Counted from the stretch's first letter, positions 10,576 through 22,128 are shown. The stretch is DNA of 64,000 bases from Zygnema cylindricum (GCA_037447655.1 JBBHKE010002302.1:97779-161778), one strand, 5' to 3'. Numbers and translations are program-made. The notes: a model not told the origin generated them from the sequence alone.

Positions 10576-11043
10576 TCACGTCACATCACAAAGTGTGAAT
10601 CGGTAGAAGTCTGTCGGCACAAATAAATCCTTGCCGGTACAAATAAATTGCCAAAGATTGCACCAAAACCAACACTCCCACTCGATGTTTCGACGATGCA
10701 TTTGGTACAAAATCGTCCTCGATAACGTTTCGTTGTAGTCATGAAAGTTCTCGTACGATATTCCCGCGGAATATTTCTGCTGACCGCCGTACAGTTGGGT
10801 CAGTACGAAGTCGATATAATTTGTCGCTTCATCATTTTTTATGGTACTCGTTCCATTCAATATATGATCGTGTGGGGACCACCTATGGTCCAATGATGAT
10901 CTGAAAAAGATGTTAAGACCAATTAAAACGCAGTTGGCGCTGTCAATCTTTGCGTCGCTGGCGTTAATTTTTTTGGGGGTGTGGAATTTAGTTGGCTGGG
11001 GTTCTGGGGCATCATATAGAGTGGGTTTTTCCTTTTTCGTCAA
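10576..11043 (-). pseudogene. Unidentified protein fragment, copy 1
   Basis: A 155-codon frame. Its C-terminal part (WQFICTGKDLFVPTDFYRF, then TLCDVT) is closely similar to the fragment at 17042-17345 (WRFICTGKDLFVPADFYRF). This copy stops where the other continues, so it is truncated by mutation. The N-terminal half (around GGQQKYSAGISYENFHDYN) has no counterpart in the window. I recognise no family. Both copies lie on the minus strand, followed by the same ~350 bp of sequence, which suggests they came from one ancestral unit. Confidence 0.4.
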
Positions 11044-13943
11044 GTCATCTTTGGTTTTTTGTTTAGTCTTGCTAGTTAGCCTAGTTGCTTTTGTTTTTCC
11101 TCATTTGTTTGTTTTGTTTTTTTTTGTTTTTTTTTGTTTTGTTTTGTTTTCCTAGCTATTGGCTCTTGTAGTCTTTAAATGTTCTATTTATTTTTTTTAC
11201 CCCCTTTGTACTTTGATGGTTTTTCCATCGCACATTACGTAATAAAATGTATATTTCGATAATTCCCAATGTGCGACTCTGAACGCAATTCGCGCCTTCG
11301 TTGCACGACATCAAAGGTATGACCTGTACTTCTGCCACACATATAACACTTAGTATTTTCAAGTACTGATTCAATTTGTCTTTTGGAATTTATTTCTCTG
11401 TTTTCTCCTTTAGGGTTTCTTCTAAGTCTTCCGTTTTCCTCAGACTGCCATATGTTAGCACTTCTTTTTGAAGACTAAGGCTTAGATTTTTTTTAATGGT
11501 GTCTGGAATTCTTCCTTCCTTTCGCCTAGCCACGGCTTCCGCTGTGTTATTTGCGTCGGAAATTGTGATTCACGGCTGCTTTTGATGTTCTTTCTCTCGA
11601 GTTCTGAGGTAAGAATTTCCTTGGACTCCTCACTCTTACAATCTGACATTTATCTGAATTCTCCCTATACTCTTTTTTGGCAATTATTTCCTTAGGTGGC
11701 CTTGTACCTCCTATTATATTTGTGACTGCTCTGGAAGTCTATAGGTTGAATGTTTTAGAGTCCTTTCTATTTTTAAACTCTTTTGATTTTTCAGATTTTC
11801 TCTTGTCTGCTGTTCATTTTAAGTCATTCTTTATGGTTGAATTTTGACCTAACTTTGACATAGGAACTTAAGATTTTGAAACTTATCTTTTTGTTTTCAC
11901 CCATCACGCCTTCCGCTGTGCTTAGCGTTTTGAGATGCTTTCCGCTCGTGATTTTGGCCTCCTGCGTTTCGGCCGCATCTGGAGTCCTTTGAAGAGGATG
12001 ATTCAGAGGACATTTCGACATTAAGGTGAGAAATCCTGTCCTTCGCATCCAATTTGTCCTAAGTTTGTGAGTTATGGTCAACAATGCATCTCTACATGTT
12101 TTGACTTTGCAAGTCTCAACCTTCGGCTTCTCTCCTGCCATACTCAATGATTCTGATTTGTTGCTTTCTGTGATAAGTTTGAATTTCACCAGATCTTTGG
12201 AGTTGCCCATGGGTGTTTTCCTCGAATCTGCTCCCACTGGCTTCGAACTCCCTCTTAACACTTGGTAAGGTTCTCCCTTCCTTTGCTTTCTTTGTTCTGC
12301 TTTTATTGCATGCTGCTCACACATTGTAAGCTAGAGAGTTTTGTAATGTCCTCACTGACAAGCACAAATTTTTGAATCTGGTCTGTGCTTTTCTTTTTAA
12401 TTAGGTCTTTGTTGTTTTTTTACCTTTCCCCTCTTTCTCTCCTCTTTTTCTATCTAACCTTTCCCCTCTTTCTCTCCAATTTGCAGAACTTGCCTTCTTC
12501 ACGGCGGTAGGAGTTCCTCATGGAGGTGGAACTCCTTCGAATTTGCCCTTCGGGGTGGACTTAGCCTTTGGCCAATCCTCGGTTTTCTTACCTCTCGGCT
12601 GGAGGCATGGTAAGTTCTTAGTTCTTTTCCATCTTCTCCCCTTCAGCTGAAAACACTGTTGCATCAACTAGCTCTACATGTGAAAGTTCTCTAATTTTAA
12701 TTTCAGTCTTTGTCATTTTCGTGATGAATGTTTCTTGCACATTTCTATTCGAAATGTTTATCTGCGAGATTACTTTCTCTGAGCCACTGTTCATTTTTGT
12801 TGCAGACTGGGCTCCCTTAATTCGTGGTCATTTGATTTCCAACCCTTCGGTATTAAAACGAGCGCATTCGTTGGAGATGGTGAGCTGAGGGATTTTTTTG
12901 TGTGGTTGACTCGTCGGGCGAATTATGGAGATCTCATTCGCGATGTGAGCTCCTCTTGGAGAGTCCTCTCCTGTACCTGTGTGACTCCCACTACTGCTGG
13001 ACGCAGTTTGATCTTTCTTCCCAATGCTACATTTTTGATGTTTTTCCTTTGATTCCACTGTGGTCTACGCACTAACTCTTTTCCCTCTAGACTTTTAAAA
13101 TTATTTTTCTTGCCTCTGATGTTCTTTCTCACTTTGGCCTCGTCTATGTTTCCTCTACCTAGGTGAATGTGATGGATCTAACCTTTTTGAATTCTATCTT
13201 ACAGGTTGACTTTTGTGTCTTCCCCACCTTGCTCCATGTGAACGTTAACAAAGTTCCTATGACCGCTTGTAGCCCTATGGCTACCTCTAACATCATTACT
13301 CCTCATGTACCTCTAATTGGTCTCAACTCTGTCTACTTTGTGAGTTCTTTGACCTCTATTAATGAGAGTTTTCATCCTTTTTGTGTCTTTTATTGAATCT
13401 TGTCTACCTGTCTCCAATGTCTCTCTGGAAACTTGCATAGCAATTTGCTTTACTATTTGACTTTTGACTTTTTGCTCGGTAACACTTGACTTCCTACATG
13501 TCATGTTCACCCCTCTTTGACCTCTTAATGAGAGTTTTCATCCTTTTTGTGTCTTTTATTGAATCTTGTCTACCTGTCTCTAATGTCTCTCTAGAAACTT
13601 GCGTAGCAATTTGCTTTACTATTTGACTTTTGACTTTTTGCTCGGAAACACCTGACTTCCTACATGTCATGTTCACCCTACCACTAAGTGTCTTTTTGAT
13701 GTTTTCAGTTTAACTAACTCTTGTTCTGGTTTTGTTACTTGTTTTCTCTATGACTAAAAGGTTTCTCCATTCGCAGACATTAGATTATTTTCCGGAATCT
13801 GCTGACGGTGGTGAAGACCTAGGTTGCTGGATCTGGTTTTGTGATACATGGGGCCGCCGCCTTCTGATCTTTGCCACTTGATGGCGAAGGGTCCTTGGTA
13901 AGTGTTCCTCCCCTTTTATCCACGCCTCTCTCCTCCCACTGTG
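11044..13943. repeat. Degenerate minus-strand retroelement-related region
   Basis: T-rich sequence with several medium open frames on the minus strand (for example 11824-12324, lysine-rich, no clear domain). 12335-12590 is shared with 1-240. It lies directly downstream of the minus-strand gag at 14500-14877 and is probably the decayed interior of that element. No integrase or reverse transcriptase motif is visible. Confidence 0.35.
13347..13680. repeat. ~165-bp tandem duplication
   Basis: 13347-13512 and 13513-13680 are near-identical (AATGAGAGTTTTCATCC to TACATGTCATGTTCACC). On the minus strand both units read openly with the same peptide SQIVKQIA(M/T)QVSRETLE, so the duplication was probably inside an open frame. 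Confidence 0.85.
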
Positions 13944-14219
13944 TCATTGCTTCTCATTGTGAAATGACACTCTCTTATCTGTGACCTCGCTTTCCCTGCA
14001 ATTTGTGGGAATCGGGCCAAATTTTCTGTGGAGAGTGACGCTTTGATCTTCTACCATCTGTTTGCAAATTTTGCAAATCTGTCTGTTCGTCTCTTTTGGA
14101 GTTGTTGCCCTTTGCAGTGTCGTTGCTGCGGCTGGCTCCAAATCTGCGACTGGTCTTTTGATCTCTACATTCCCATTGCGGTGAGCCATAATGCTTGACT
14201 TTGCTCCAAACCCATCCAA
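13944..14219 (-). pseudogene. Possible retroelement gag tail
   Basis: A 91-codon frame with a CKICK cysteine pair but no complete CCHC zinc knuckle. It lies just downstream of the gag-like frame at 14500-14877 on the same strand and may be its continuation after frameshifts. There is no independent domain evidence. Confidence 0.3.
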
Positions 14220-14499
14220 ACCATCCTCACTTTCCTCACTAAGTGTGTGTTTGATTGTTCTTATTTGGTTGCCGTAGTTAAATCTGTAGTCTTTAGATTT
14301 GGTCCAATCTCTTTGTTGTGTTGGCGAGTTGCACTAGTCACTTTCTTCCTCCTTGTTTGGGTTTTTTGTAACACTGTGACAACCTCCCCTCCTTGCATGT
14401 TCGATGCATGCCTCGAAGAGATACTCCTCCTTTTCACTGTGGAAGAAACTCTTTTGTCCGTCACACTTTTGACTTTTGACTTTTGACTCCGTCTTCTCA

Positions 14500-14877
14500 T
14501 CAGCTGTTTGCAAGCTCGTGGGAGATCTTGGAATCCTTGTCGATCTGTGACTCCTCGATGTTATTGGAAGCAGATTCCAACACTGCGATCACTGCTTCGC
14601 TCCACGTCCATGTCCTTGGATTTAAGTATGACCTGGTAAGATTCCCCTTAATGTCATCCGAGATCGATAGTGTTAGAAGCAATGTCCTTTCATCCCGTGA
14701 GAGTTGAAGCCCGATAGCATTGGCTTCATCTAGTAGACTAGTGAGGTGGGAAGTGTGTGCTTTCATTGTCACTTTATTGTTGTACTGTATCATCATGAGG
14801 TTCTTTAACACCTCAATCCTTGCACCAAATCCTCTTATTTTATCTGCAAACACTTGGATTCCTTCTAACCCATTCAC
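14500..14877 (-). pseudogene. Ty1/copia-type gag fragment (UBN2-like)
   Basis: 125 codons including KAHTSHLTSLLDEANAIGLQ, LSRDERTLLLTLSIS and WSEAVIAVLESA, the helical pattern seen in plant copia Gag (UBN2/DUF4219 type). It begins just inside the LTR at 14890-15910 on the same strand, the correct position for gag. The frame ends abruptly, with no zinc knuckle or protease attached, so the element is broken. Confidence 0.6.
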
Positions 14878-14889
14878 ACATAAAATGTC

Positions 14890-15910
14890 CTGAGGCCAAA
14901 TTGCAATTTTGTGTCCTCCATTGGACTACAGAATACAGGAAGCCTCTAGATAATATTTAACTAACCCACTTTAAGCCACGACCACTGCTGCCCTAGAAGG
15001 CAAATTGACAATTTGACTGCACCCCTATGCAGCTTGGACTCCCCTGAGTCCGTAGCAAAAAGAATCACTGAAAACAGCCAACCAGCCGATAAGTTATGAG
15101 TCGGCAAAAATGCCATATTTATACAAAACTCTCAAAGGGAGAGTGGCTCTTATCTACCAAATTCTCTAAGTCCTAAATCCCTCTCACAACCCCTATCTAT
15201 TAGAGTATAAACCAATCAGATTACTGTAGGGTACAAAAAAGTACTATAGCCAATGTACTTTCTGTACGGCCATGTACGGCAACGACATTAAGTGGACGCG
15301 TGTCCAGTTTTCACTTGTCTTTATGTTTGCAGGAATTCTTGCGACCAAATGCCATCCCTCCGCGTGGCGCCACGTCCTGCCACGTCCATAAATGCCAAAA
15401 GTGACCATTCAACGATCTCGGCATCGATGTATGCCGTCGGATTAGATTCGATATTGAATGTCCGCCATAAAAAACAAATGTCCGATTCATTTGTTTTCGT
15501 GCGAGATAATGTTCGCACTATGTAATACTTGGTTCCATGTTCTTTTGTTCGCAATTCCGTTAATCGAATTCCTGATTGTAACACTGTTTAAATAAATATC
15601 AAACGTATCATATGCTAACGGACTTCTACGACTGACTGGTTAGAGCTAACAGCTAAGCCGCGCTCTACCGGTCGGAGGTTCGAGTCCTCCCTGACTCAAC
15701 CTTTTATTGAGAGTGACATAAGTCACTCTTTGGCCCAACCTGCTTAAGCAAGGACAGCCATGGCTCAGCCACCCTCTCCATCCCTCAGTGACTACGACAA
15801 GTATGGGGGGTAGAAAGAGGAGGCGGAGTCAGGCAGTTCGCCTATTTTCTTTTTCAATTTGTACTAAATTTAGACCTAAAAAATACCACATAAAACTAGT
15901 AATTTCAACA
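14890..15910 (-). mobile_element. Copia-family LTR, minus strand
   Basis: Read on the minus strand it begins TGTTGAAATTACTAG at 15910, matching LTR starts TGTAGAAATTAATGG at 30778 and TGTAGAAATTGATGG at 33946. It shares their internal landmarks (GTATTTT.TAGGTC, CCATGGCT, the GATTGGTTT.TACT region, GAGAGGGATTTAGG). Its 3' end near 14890-14930 precedes the gag fragment. It sits directly against the methyltransferase relic without a polypurine tract, so it looks like a 5' LTR of an insertion into that relic. Confidence 0.7.
15622..15705 (+). other. tRNA-like segment antisense to the LTR
   Basis: On the plus strand (antisense to the LTR) there is an A-box-like ACTGGTTAGAGC and a perfect T arm GGAGG-TTCGAGT-CCTCC containing a canonical B box. 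A full acceptor stem is not evident. Equivalent B-box-like sequence occurs, also antisense, in the related LTRs at about 21050-21120 and 30990-31060. Confidence 0.55.
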
Positions 15911-16633
15911 TGGGTCGGGTGTCTGCTTTTCCAACAGTTGCTAGAGGACTGGAAGCGGGATCATATTGGTCCAATATGCCCGGAGTATGTGTGCTCGAGA
16001 TTCCATCTGAGCAGCGTCAAAAACCAAGGGAGCTACTAGAATTCGGGTTATATGTTTCCAGCTGTCTGCAACCGGCTTCCGTTTATCATCTCCCGGGTGG
16101 ACATTCTCTAGGATGTACCCCACTGGCGTGTCTTAGAGCTGGTGGATCCATGATAATAATGTAATCATCTGATAGAATATGCCTCTCTTGCGGTCTTGAT
16201 GTCCTTTTCCTTGTCCTGCTAGGAAGTATCCCTGACAAGGCCAACCCGCAACAATCAGATCTACACTGCCCAAACTAGCTAAATGAGGTGCCATTATGTT
16301 ATCCACATTTTGGGGAAGACTCCGGTGAGCTTTGGTAATGGCAGACACTGGGAGTTGTTGAGGAAATAAACGGTGTTGTTGATAGAACCGGTGTTCACAA
16401 ACAGCTCTTGCCTCCGGTGAAATTTCCACTGTTGTATATGATTTCACCATATATCTTGATTTCAAAACAGCTTCCAAGTCCGAACTAATTCCTGAAAATA
16501 AAGATAAAATCCAAAGTCTGGTGTCGGGGACTGTTAATAAAACCGCTTGTTGATTGCAGTCCTCGTTACCAGTCTTGGTGTAGAAAACATCTGACCGGGT
16601 TGTTGAATCTTTTTTTGGCAATAATAAGGCCAA
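15911..16633 (-). pseudogene. C5-cytosine DNA methyltransferase relic
   Basis: Minus-strand frame 16633-16133 contains motif I (ILSLFSGISSDLEAVL), an acidic residue in TTVEISPEA (motif II) and the catalytic-loop motif IV (VAGWPCQGYFLAGQGKG). After one in-frame TAA at about 16133 the same frame continues with motif VI (VGYILENVHPGDD) and motif VIII (SRAHILRAYWTN), then stops again at 15941. No target-recognition domain or motifs IX-X remain, because a copia LTR begins at 15910. The enzyme would have methylated cytosine in DNA. Spacing and wording are unlike plant MET1, CMT or DRM as I know them, and recall methyltransferases reported in retrotransposons of some algae and protists; that parallel is inference. 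Confidence 0.75.
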
Positions 16634-16689
16634 GAAAGGCCCATAACCTGATAGTTTTACACAGTCGTTTTAGCTGTTGTCTGACCCAA

Positions 16690-17041
16690 CTTATAAACAT
16701 ATGACATCTAACACAGCGAAACTTAGCCTGTACAAGCCACAAGGTAGATAGCAATGGGAGAGGCATAAAAACATATCAATAGATTGGACAAGTTTAGGCA
16801 GCTTAAAAAATGTAGTTATAGTCAAGGGGCCACAAGGCGTAAGCCGAAGTGAGCCCCAATTGGAATTATAAATGTTCCTACGGACTAACTTTTAATAAAG
16901 CTGCATTCTCCTTTTATGATCTATGATAAGAATCCTAATAAAAAATGTGATCAATGATAAGAATCCTAATAAAGAATGCAGAGAATTCTGATCTAATAAA
17001 GTAAATTCTTCTCTGCACGACATTTCTATGAGATAGGTATT
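16690..17041. repeat. Block shared with 8340-8530 and 10008-10450
   Basis: CATATGACATCTAACACA to AGCCGAAGTGAGCCCCAATT is shared with both copies of the segmental duplication. The following ~170 bp match 10200-10450. No coding frame is convincing. It lies between two minus-strand protein relics and may be intronic or intergenic sequence of their parent unit. Confidence 0.6.
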
Positions 17042-17345
17042 TTAAATGCCATCTGCACTATATATATCATCTTGTGTGTCATCTTGTGATGAAATGCCTA
17101 AATAAGTGGTGCTATGAGAAATTGTCGTTTTGACGCTTTCCACCACAATGTGCCGCTCCTCGATTTGGTCACAATCTGTACATAAAATAAGGTTGGCATA
17201 TTCGTCCTCAGATTTTGTACACTTCGATTCGTCGCGTCGCGTCACGTCACAAAGTGTGAATCGGTAGAAGTCTGCCGGTACAAATAAATCCTTGCCGGTA
17301 CAAATAAATCGCCAAAGATCGCACTTAAACCAACACTTGTACTTT
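17042..17345 (-). pseudogene. Unidentified protein fragment, copy 2
   Basis: Open for about 100 codons and homologous to the end of 10576-11043, then extending further (ESKCTKSEDEYANLILCTDC to DDTQDDIYSADGI). It has several cysteines but no recognised motif. The frame formally starts at 17380, but those first residues overlap the antisense of a DUF674 exon, so homology is credible only below about 17345. It is upstream, on the same strand, of the methyltransferase relic and may have been part of the same gene or element. Confidence 0.4.
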
Positions 17346-17368
17346 GATTTCACACCATTTTTTTGCAG

Positions 17369-18319
17369 ACAAGGGGACAAGTTCTTTACATGGAAGCGGG
17401 AAAAGATTTTATGGATCTCATTTTCTCCCTCCTTTTACCCGCTTCCATCACCTTCGGCCTCCTGTTTGAGAATGGGACAGTCAGACAAGGGCAGGATGCC
17501 TTGACAGGAATCATGAACTGGTATGGCAACATATGGAAGCTACAAGATCAGTACTTGCTGAAAAAGAAAGAGGAGCTTATGTTACCAAAGCTTCCTATTA
17601 ATAATGCAAATCAAACAATGTTCCAGTTGACGAATAGCAGTTAGCAGTACTGTTAACAGCTCTAGAGTCAACAACTCTAAGAAATTTTACCGATGCTCAT
17701 TCACTAATGCTTACGCGGCCACTAGCTATACATGTGGCAACAAAGTATCCACGAATTTGAACGCTCGTTGCAAGGATTGCAACAGGGGAACCATTATACT
17801 GGAAGTGACATTGGTAGACGATGCAGGTTCAGTAGCAAATATGAATGCTGCATTGGTAGACGATGCAGGTTCAGTAGCAAACATGAATGCTGCAGGAAGT
17901 GACACGAAGGGCTTTGAAAAGGAGAGGGTCACATTCATAATCACTGATTAGTTAGAAATGTTTCCTGTTTCAACAATAAAGATATTCAGTTTGCGGAATT
18001 GTGTAAAAGTTTGCAAGCTTGGAGATTTGGAGAGCATCAATGTTGAAATTGATGCAAAGAAGGTACAGAGTTTACACTTTTAGTTGAATTTACAGTATGT
18101 TTACATTTCTTGAAGATAAAAGGTAGAAATACTCTTTTTAAGTTTACATTTTATTTATAAATGGCGTTTTTATAGTTTCCTTAGGTGTTGTATTTTTGCC
18201 TTGTCGGTTGACAAGCTCTTGAGATTGTCCGATCGGCCTATATAAGCAAGACAACTTTTAATGACGTCTTCGGGAAAAAATTTAAAGCAAAGGTGTCGAC
18301 GGTTAGAAAACTGAAGTAA
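17369..18319 (+). pseudogene. DUF674 pseudogene, exons 2 and 3
   Basis: Exon 2 starts after TTTTTTTGCAG at 17369 (TRGQVLYMEAGKDF) and runs to about 18062 before GTACAG. It is broken by TAG at 17642, an insertion with further stops to about 17690, and a TAG at 17949. It also has an exact in-frame tandem repeat of 14 codons (LVDDAGSVANMNAA twice, about 17811-17894). Exon 3 (18215-18319) is open (KTTFNDVFGKKFKAK), but the acceptor has changed from CAG to CAA with a shifted AG. Compared with 1998-3206 it preserves the ancestral exon 2/3 phase. Confidence 0.85.
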
Positions 18320-18739
18320 ATATACGCATCTTAGTGTTTTGGAGGTTGAGAATCTTGTATAGTAAGAATTGAACCAAATGATATCTGATAGTGAAGCAAA
18401 TGTGAATGTTAACCTTTGATTGATTACAACTTGAGGATTCTAAGTTTCATACAAAAAAACATTTTTGTTTAGTAGAAGATGTTTAGACAAAAGCTCTTCA
18501 TTTTTTTTTTGTTCTATTTAAAAATTCATGTATCCATCAAGCTACTATCAATTGTTTTAATGTTCAATCAACAAAACTTTTGTTTCGTAGTTTCTCATCC
18601 TAGCTTAAATTTTTTTTATTATACTTAACAAGAAGTGTTGAAGGGTTGTCTAATTCTTTGCCTTGTCTACACCTCCCGCAGTCTCGTCATCTCAGAGGGG
18701 GAGGGGGAGGGGAGGGAGTTGAAAAATACCCGGCACTAA
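18320..18739. other. DUF674 3' flank, nothing recognised
   Basis: AT-rich sequence with a GGGGAGGGGGAGGGG run at about 18697-18716. It resembles the flanks after the other DUF674 copies in places. No coding signal is seen. Confidence 0.4.
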
Positions 18740-19640
18740 GACACACCCGTGTCCAAATTTGGAAACCTTCGTAAGACACAACAGTCAGTGTTTAATCTTG
18801 AGAGATTCGTATTCCGAAGACAAACCCAATATCCAATGTAGAAACATTATTGTTACTGAGATACAAAATCAATGTCCAATGTTGAAAGGTAATGTCCAAT
18901 GTTGAAAGATTCTAGTCAGTGAGGCACGCCGATCAACGGACAATGCTAAAATATTAGCGTCAGTTACAGACACCAATCATTGTCCAATGGAAACGACTCC
19001 TGTCACGTAAACATATCAAGCACTGTCTAATGTTTAGAGATTCTTGTCACTTAGTCACTTTGATTAGGGTCTAATACTGAAAATTTTATGTCATTAAGAT
19101 AAACCAATCAATGCCCAATATTGAAAAATGCCAGTCAGTTAGAGACACCAATCACTGTCAAATGTTGAAAGATTTTTGTCAGGACAACCACCAATGTCTG
19201 TACTCTCACTAAGGCACACCAGTAAGCATCAAAAGTAAACATCCAATTACTGACTTACTTTGAAATATTTCCGTTTCTAAGCCACACCAGCCACTCCAGT
19301 TTTGACAAAGTACATCATTAAGACACACTAATCAATGTGTGATGTTGGGAGATGTTGGTCACTAAAAAACACCATTCACCATTCACAAGGTTGAAAGATT
19401 TATGTCACTAAACCACACCAATCAATGTCCAACGTTGACAAATTCTCGTCACTAAGATTTTACTCTTTAATGTTGGAATATTCCTGACAATTTTGTTATA
19501 CCATTCACATGTCAAATGTTGAAAGGCTGCACTCACTAAGACACCAATCAATAAATAATGTTGAAAGATTGATGTCACTTAGATGCACCAATCGCTGTCC
19601 AATGATGAAAGATTCTCGTTACTAAGATACACCTGCCAAT
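18740..19640 (+). repeat. Degenerate ~45-55 bp minisatellite
   Basis: About 18 diverged units built on CACTAAGACACACCAATCA-CTGTCCAATGTTGAAAGATTC. Unit length varies and identity is low, so the array is old. The same unit appears in reverse complement at 38330-38740, again downstream of a DUF674 relic. Confidence 0.8.
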
Positions 19641-20848
19641 GTCGTTTGGCTGGATTGACACGTGAACAATGCTTAGGGTTATGTTGGATAAGGGCGGTCC
19701 CTCTTGTTAGAATATAAGGTTTTTTTAAGAAAGAAAAACGGTAAACCATCTCAACACATAAGAACAAAAAATGGAAGGCAAAAATGAAACCAAAAAACTG
19801 ACCGTCTTTTTCTTTATTTTTTCCCTTAAAAGAAACTCGAAAGCAATGTGAGTACGAGCAAAATTAAAGGAAAAATAATTGTGAAAGAAATTGGCGCAGA
19901 CAAGGGCAAGCCAACAAATATCGTTGAAATGAACATCCAGCATGAAAACAGCAGCAGAATAGGGTACCCAAATAAAAACTACCAAACCAGACCACAACAT
20001 TGTTAAACACTACTAAAAGCAACCCTTCAACCCCTCGACTGAAAGAGTTTCGGATTTCGTCGACGATATATAACTAGAATAACACATCGACAACCCACAA
20101 CGATAGTAGTTGACCGAAGGGGGTTGACCAACAAAGGTAACAGGTAGGAATAGCACATCGACGATCCATAACAAAAATAGGAGATTAAAACAGGACACAA
20201 GGGAGCACATTGATGGAGTTTTGGAAAATATCAACTATTTTAAACAACAATAGCGCAACAACAATCCATACCGGCAATAGCAGACTGAAGAAGGATTGTA
20301 GGAAAAGCACATTGACAATCCATAATAGTAGTAGAAGATCGAAAGGTGATAGAAGCTTGCACTCATTGTAAAGCCACAAATAAACATTGACGAGAAAAAA
20401 ACTCGTTGACAATAAAATAAAATAAAAGTTGAAATAAATGTTAATGATTAAAAAGAAAAAAATACAAAAGCAGTTGACGATAAAAGGAAGTAAGGACACA
20501 AGCCGAAAAAACAAGGAATCACAGAAGACAATTGACGATGAGGAAAACAAAAGACATCCACGTTCCTTTTTTGGGAGGACATCGACAATCCATAACAACA
20601 ATAACAAATTGAAGGAGGAAAGAAGCTTTGCACTGGCTGTAAAGCCACAGATAAATGCTGACTATAGAAAGAAACGATGACAATAAAAAGTAACATAAAG
20701 GTTGACGAAAAAATGACGTAAGAGCAGGAGCATAAGACGATAAAAAACAAGTAAGGACAAAAGCGACATTTTTTTTCAAGAGACGTCTTTTGCGTTACAT
20801 TATGTTTAAGGACAAAAGCGACACTCATTTTGTTGAAATCACTGGATT
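19641..20848. repeat. Repeat block related to 4425-5150
   Basis: Starts with GGCTGGATTGACACGTGAACAATGC, as at 4435. It contains several diverged repeats of ACATCGACAATCCATAAC and AAGC(T)TTGCACTNGCTGTAAAGCCACA. Hydrophobic minus-strand frames result from purine bias and are not called as genes. Confidence 0.55.
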
Positions 20849-21800
20849 TAGGGGAGGTATTTTCTAGGTCTTAATTAGCTAATATAGTTAAAAGAAAAGC
20901 ACAAGCACTGTGCCTCCACCGTTTTTCTAGCCCCCATACTTGTTGTAGTCACTGAAGGAAAGAGGGGGCGGTGAAGCCATGGCTGCCTCAGCTCCATAGG
21001 CAGGACTAAAGAGTGGCCTAAGTCACTCTCAACAAAAAGGTTAATGTCCGACACGACTCGAACCTTCGACCGGCAGAGCGAGGCGTAGTCGTCAGCTCTT
21101 ACCGGTCTGTCATAGTAGTCCGTTAGGATATATAGGGTTTGCTAGCTATTTAAACATTAGCTACATCATTAATCTGATTAACGGAATACCAAATTAAGGA
21201 CATAGGAATTATTTCAGGTTTAGTGCGCACGAAACAAATGTACCGGACATTTGTTATTTTCGACGGCGAACATTAAAAGCCGGTTTAGATCCGACGGCCC
21301 GCATCATCGCCGGGATCCCAGAGTGGCCGCCTTGGCGGTTTTTGGATGTGACATGACCTGTCGACACGTGGCAAGATATCATTCGAAAGCGGGAATCCAG
21401 GGGAGCATAAGGACAAGTACGAATGAGACAGACATCCCCTCCATGGCCTTGTCGTACACCAGCCGTACCAAAAGTACATCGGCCATAGTACCTTTCTGTA
21501 CTGAACAGTCTTCTGATTGGTTTCGTACATCAGTAGATAGGGGTTCAGACAGGGGTTTAGAACTTAGAGGATTGAGGAGGTAGCCGCCTCTCTCCCAACA
21601 AGCTTCTATAAATATTGGCATCTTTGCCACTTGATAATTAATTGTCGGGTTGGGCATTTTCAGTGATTCTTTTTGCTGTGGACAGTCCAGACTGCACATG
21701 GGTGCAGTTAGATTGTCTATTTACCTGCTTTGGGAGCATTGATCCAAATTGCAAGAGGGCTAGCCAAAAGCTACCTAGAGGCTTCTTGAATTCAGTGATC
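20849..21800 (+). mobile_element. Diverged solo copia LTR
   Basis: Aligns along its length with the LTRs at 30778-31832 and 33946-35012: GTATTTTCTAGGTCT near 20858, CTTGTTGTAGTCACTGAA, GCCATGGCTGCCT, then GATTGGTTTCGTACATCAGTAGATAG, CCTCTCTCCCAACAAGCTTCT and finally AGAGGCTTCTTG. No gag follows; DUF674-related sequence begins instead. It includes an antisense B-box-like segment (GACTCGAACC) at about 21053-21062. Confidence 0.65.
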
Positions 21801-21879
21801 TGATGGGATACAGAGAATTGCACTTTTTTCAAGAGACATTTTGTGCGTTATATTATATTTATGGTTGGCTGGTTGTTAG

Positions 21880-22013
21880 GCTCTTGAGATTGCCCCGCTC
21901 GGCATACAAAAGCAAGACTGTGCTTAATGATTTCTTAGGGAAAAAATTTAAAGAAAGGTGTTGCTTTGCAATAACAGGGACAGTACCAGAAGCTGCAGAG
22001 TCTCCCATTAGAT
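21880..22013 (+). pseudogene. Lone DUF674 last exon
   Basis: After TTGTTAG, sequence matches exon 3 of the other DUF674 copies. RSAYKSKTVLNDFLGKKFKE is readable, but a 1-bp insertion (GCCCCGCTCGG for GTCCGATCGG) shifts the frame near its start. No exon 2 lies upstream; a solo LTR is there instead. The matching 3' flank resumes at about 25375 after 3.4 kb of inserted elements. Confidence 0.7.
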
Positions 22014-22128
22014 AAGCAAAAGACCACCCAAAAAGTACCTCACTAGTGGTCAACTTTGACCGAATGATACTTAATCACCAATGAGTCCGTTTTGACTCAA
22101 AACACAGCTCACTCTGAGCTTACACTTA

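Noticed and set aside
16133-16135. In-frame stop in the methyltransferase as a possible regulated readthrough
   Set aside because: A second stop at 15941 and loss of the C-terminal motifs make simple decay more likely.
19579-20828. Several hydrophobic minus-strand frames, possible membrane proteins
   Set aside because: Composition follows purine bias of a repeat block; equivalent frames are not conserved in the related block at 4.6-5.2 kb.
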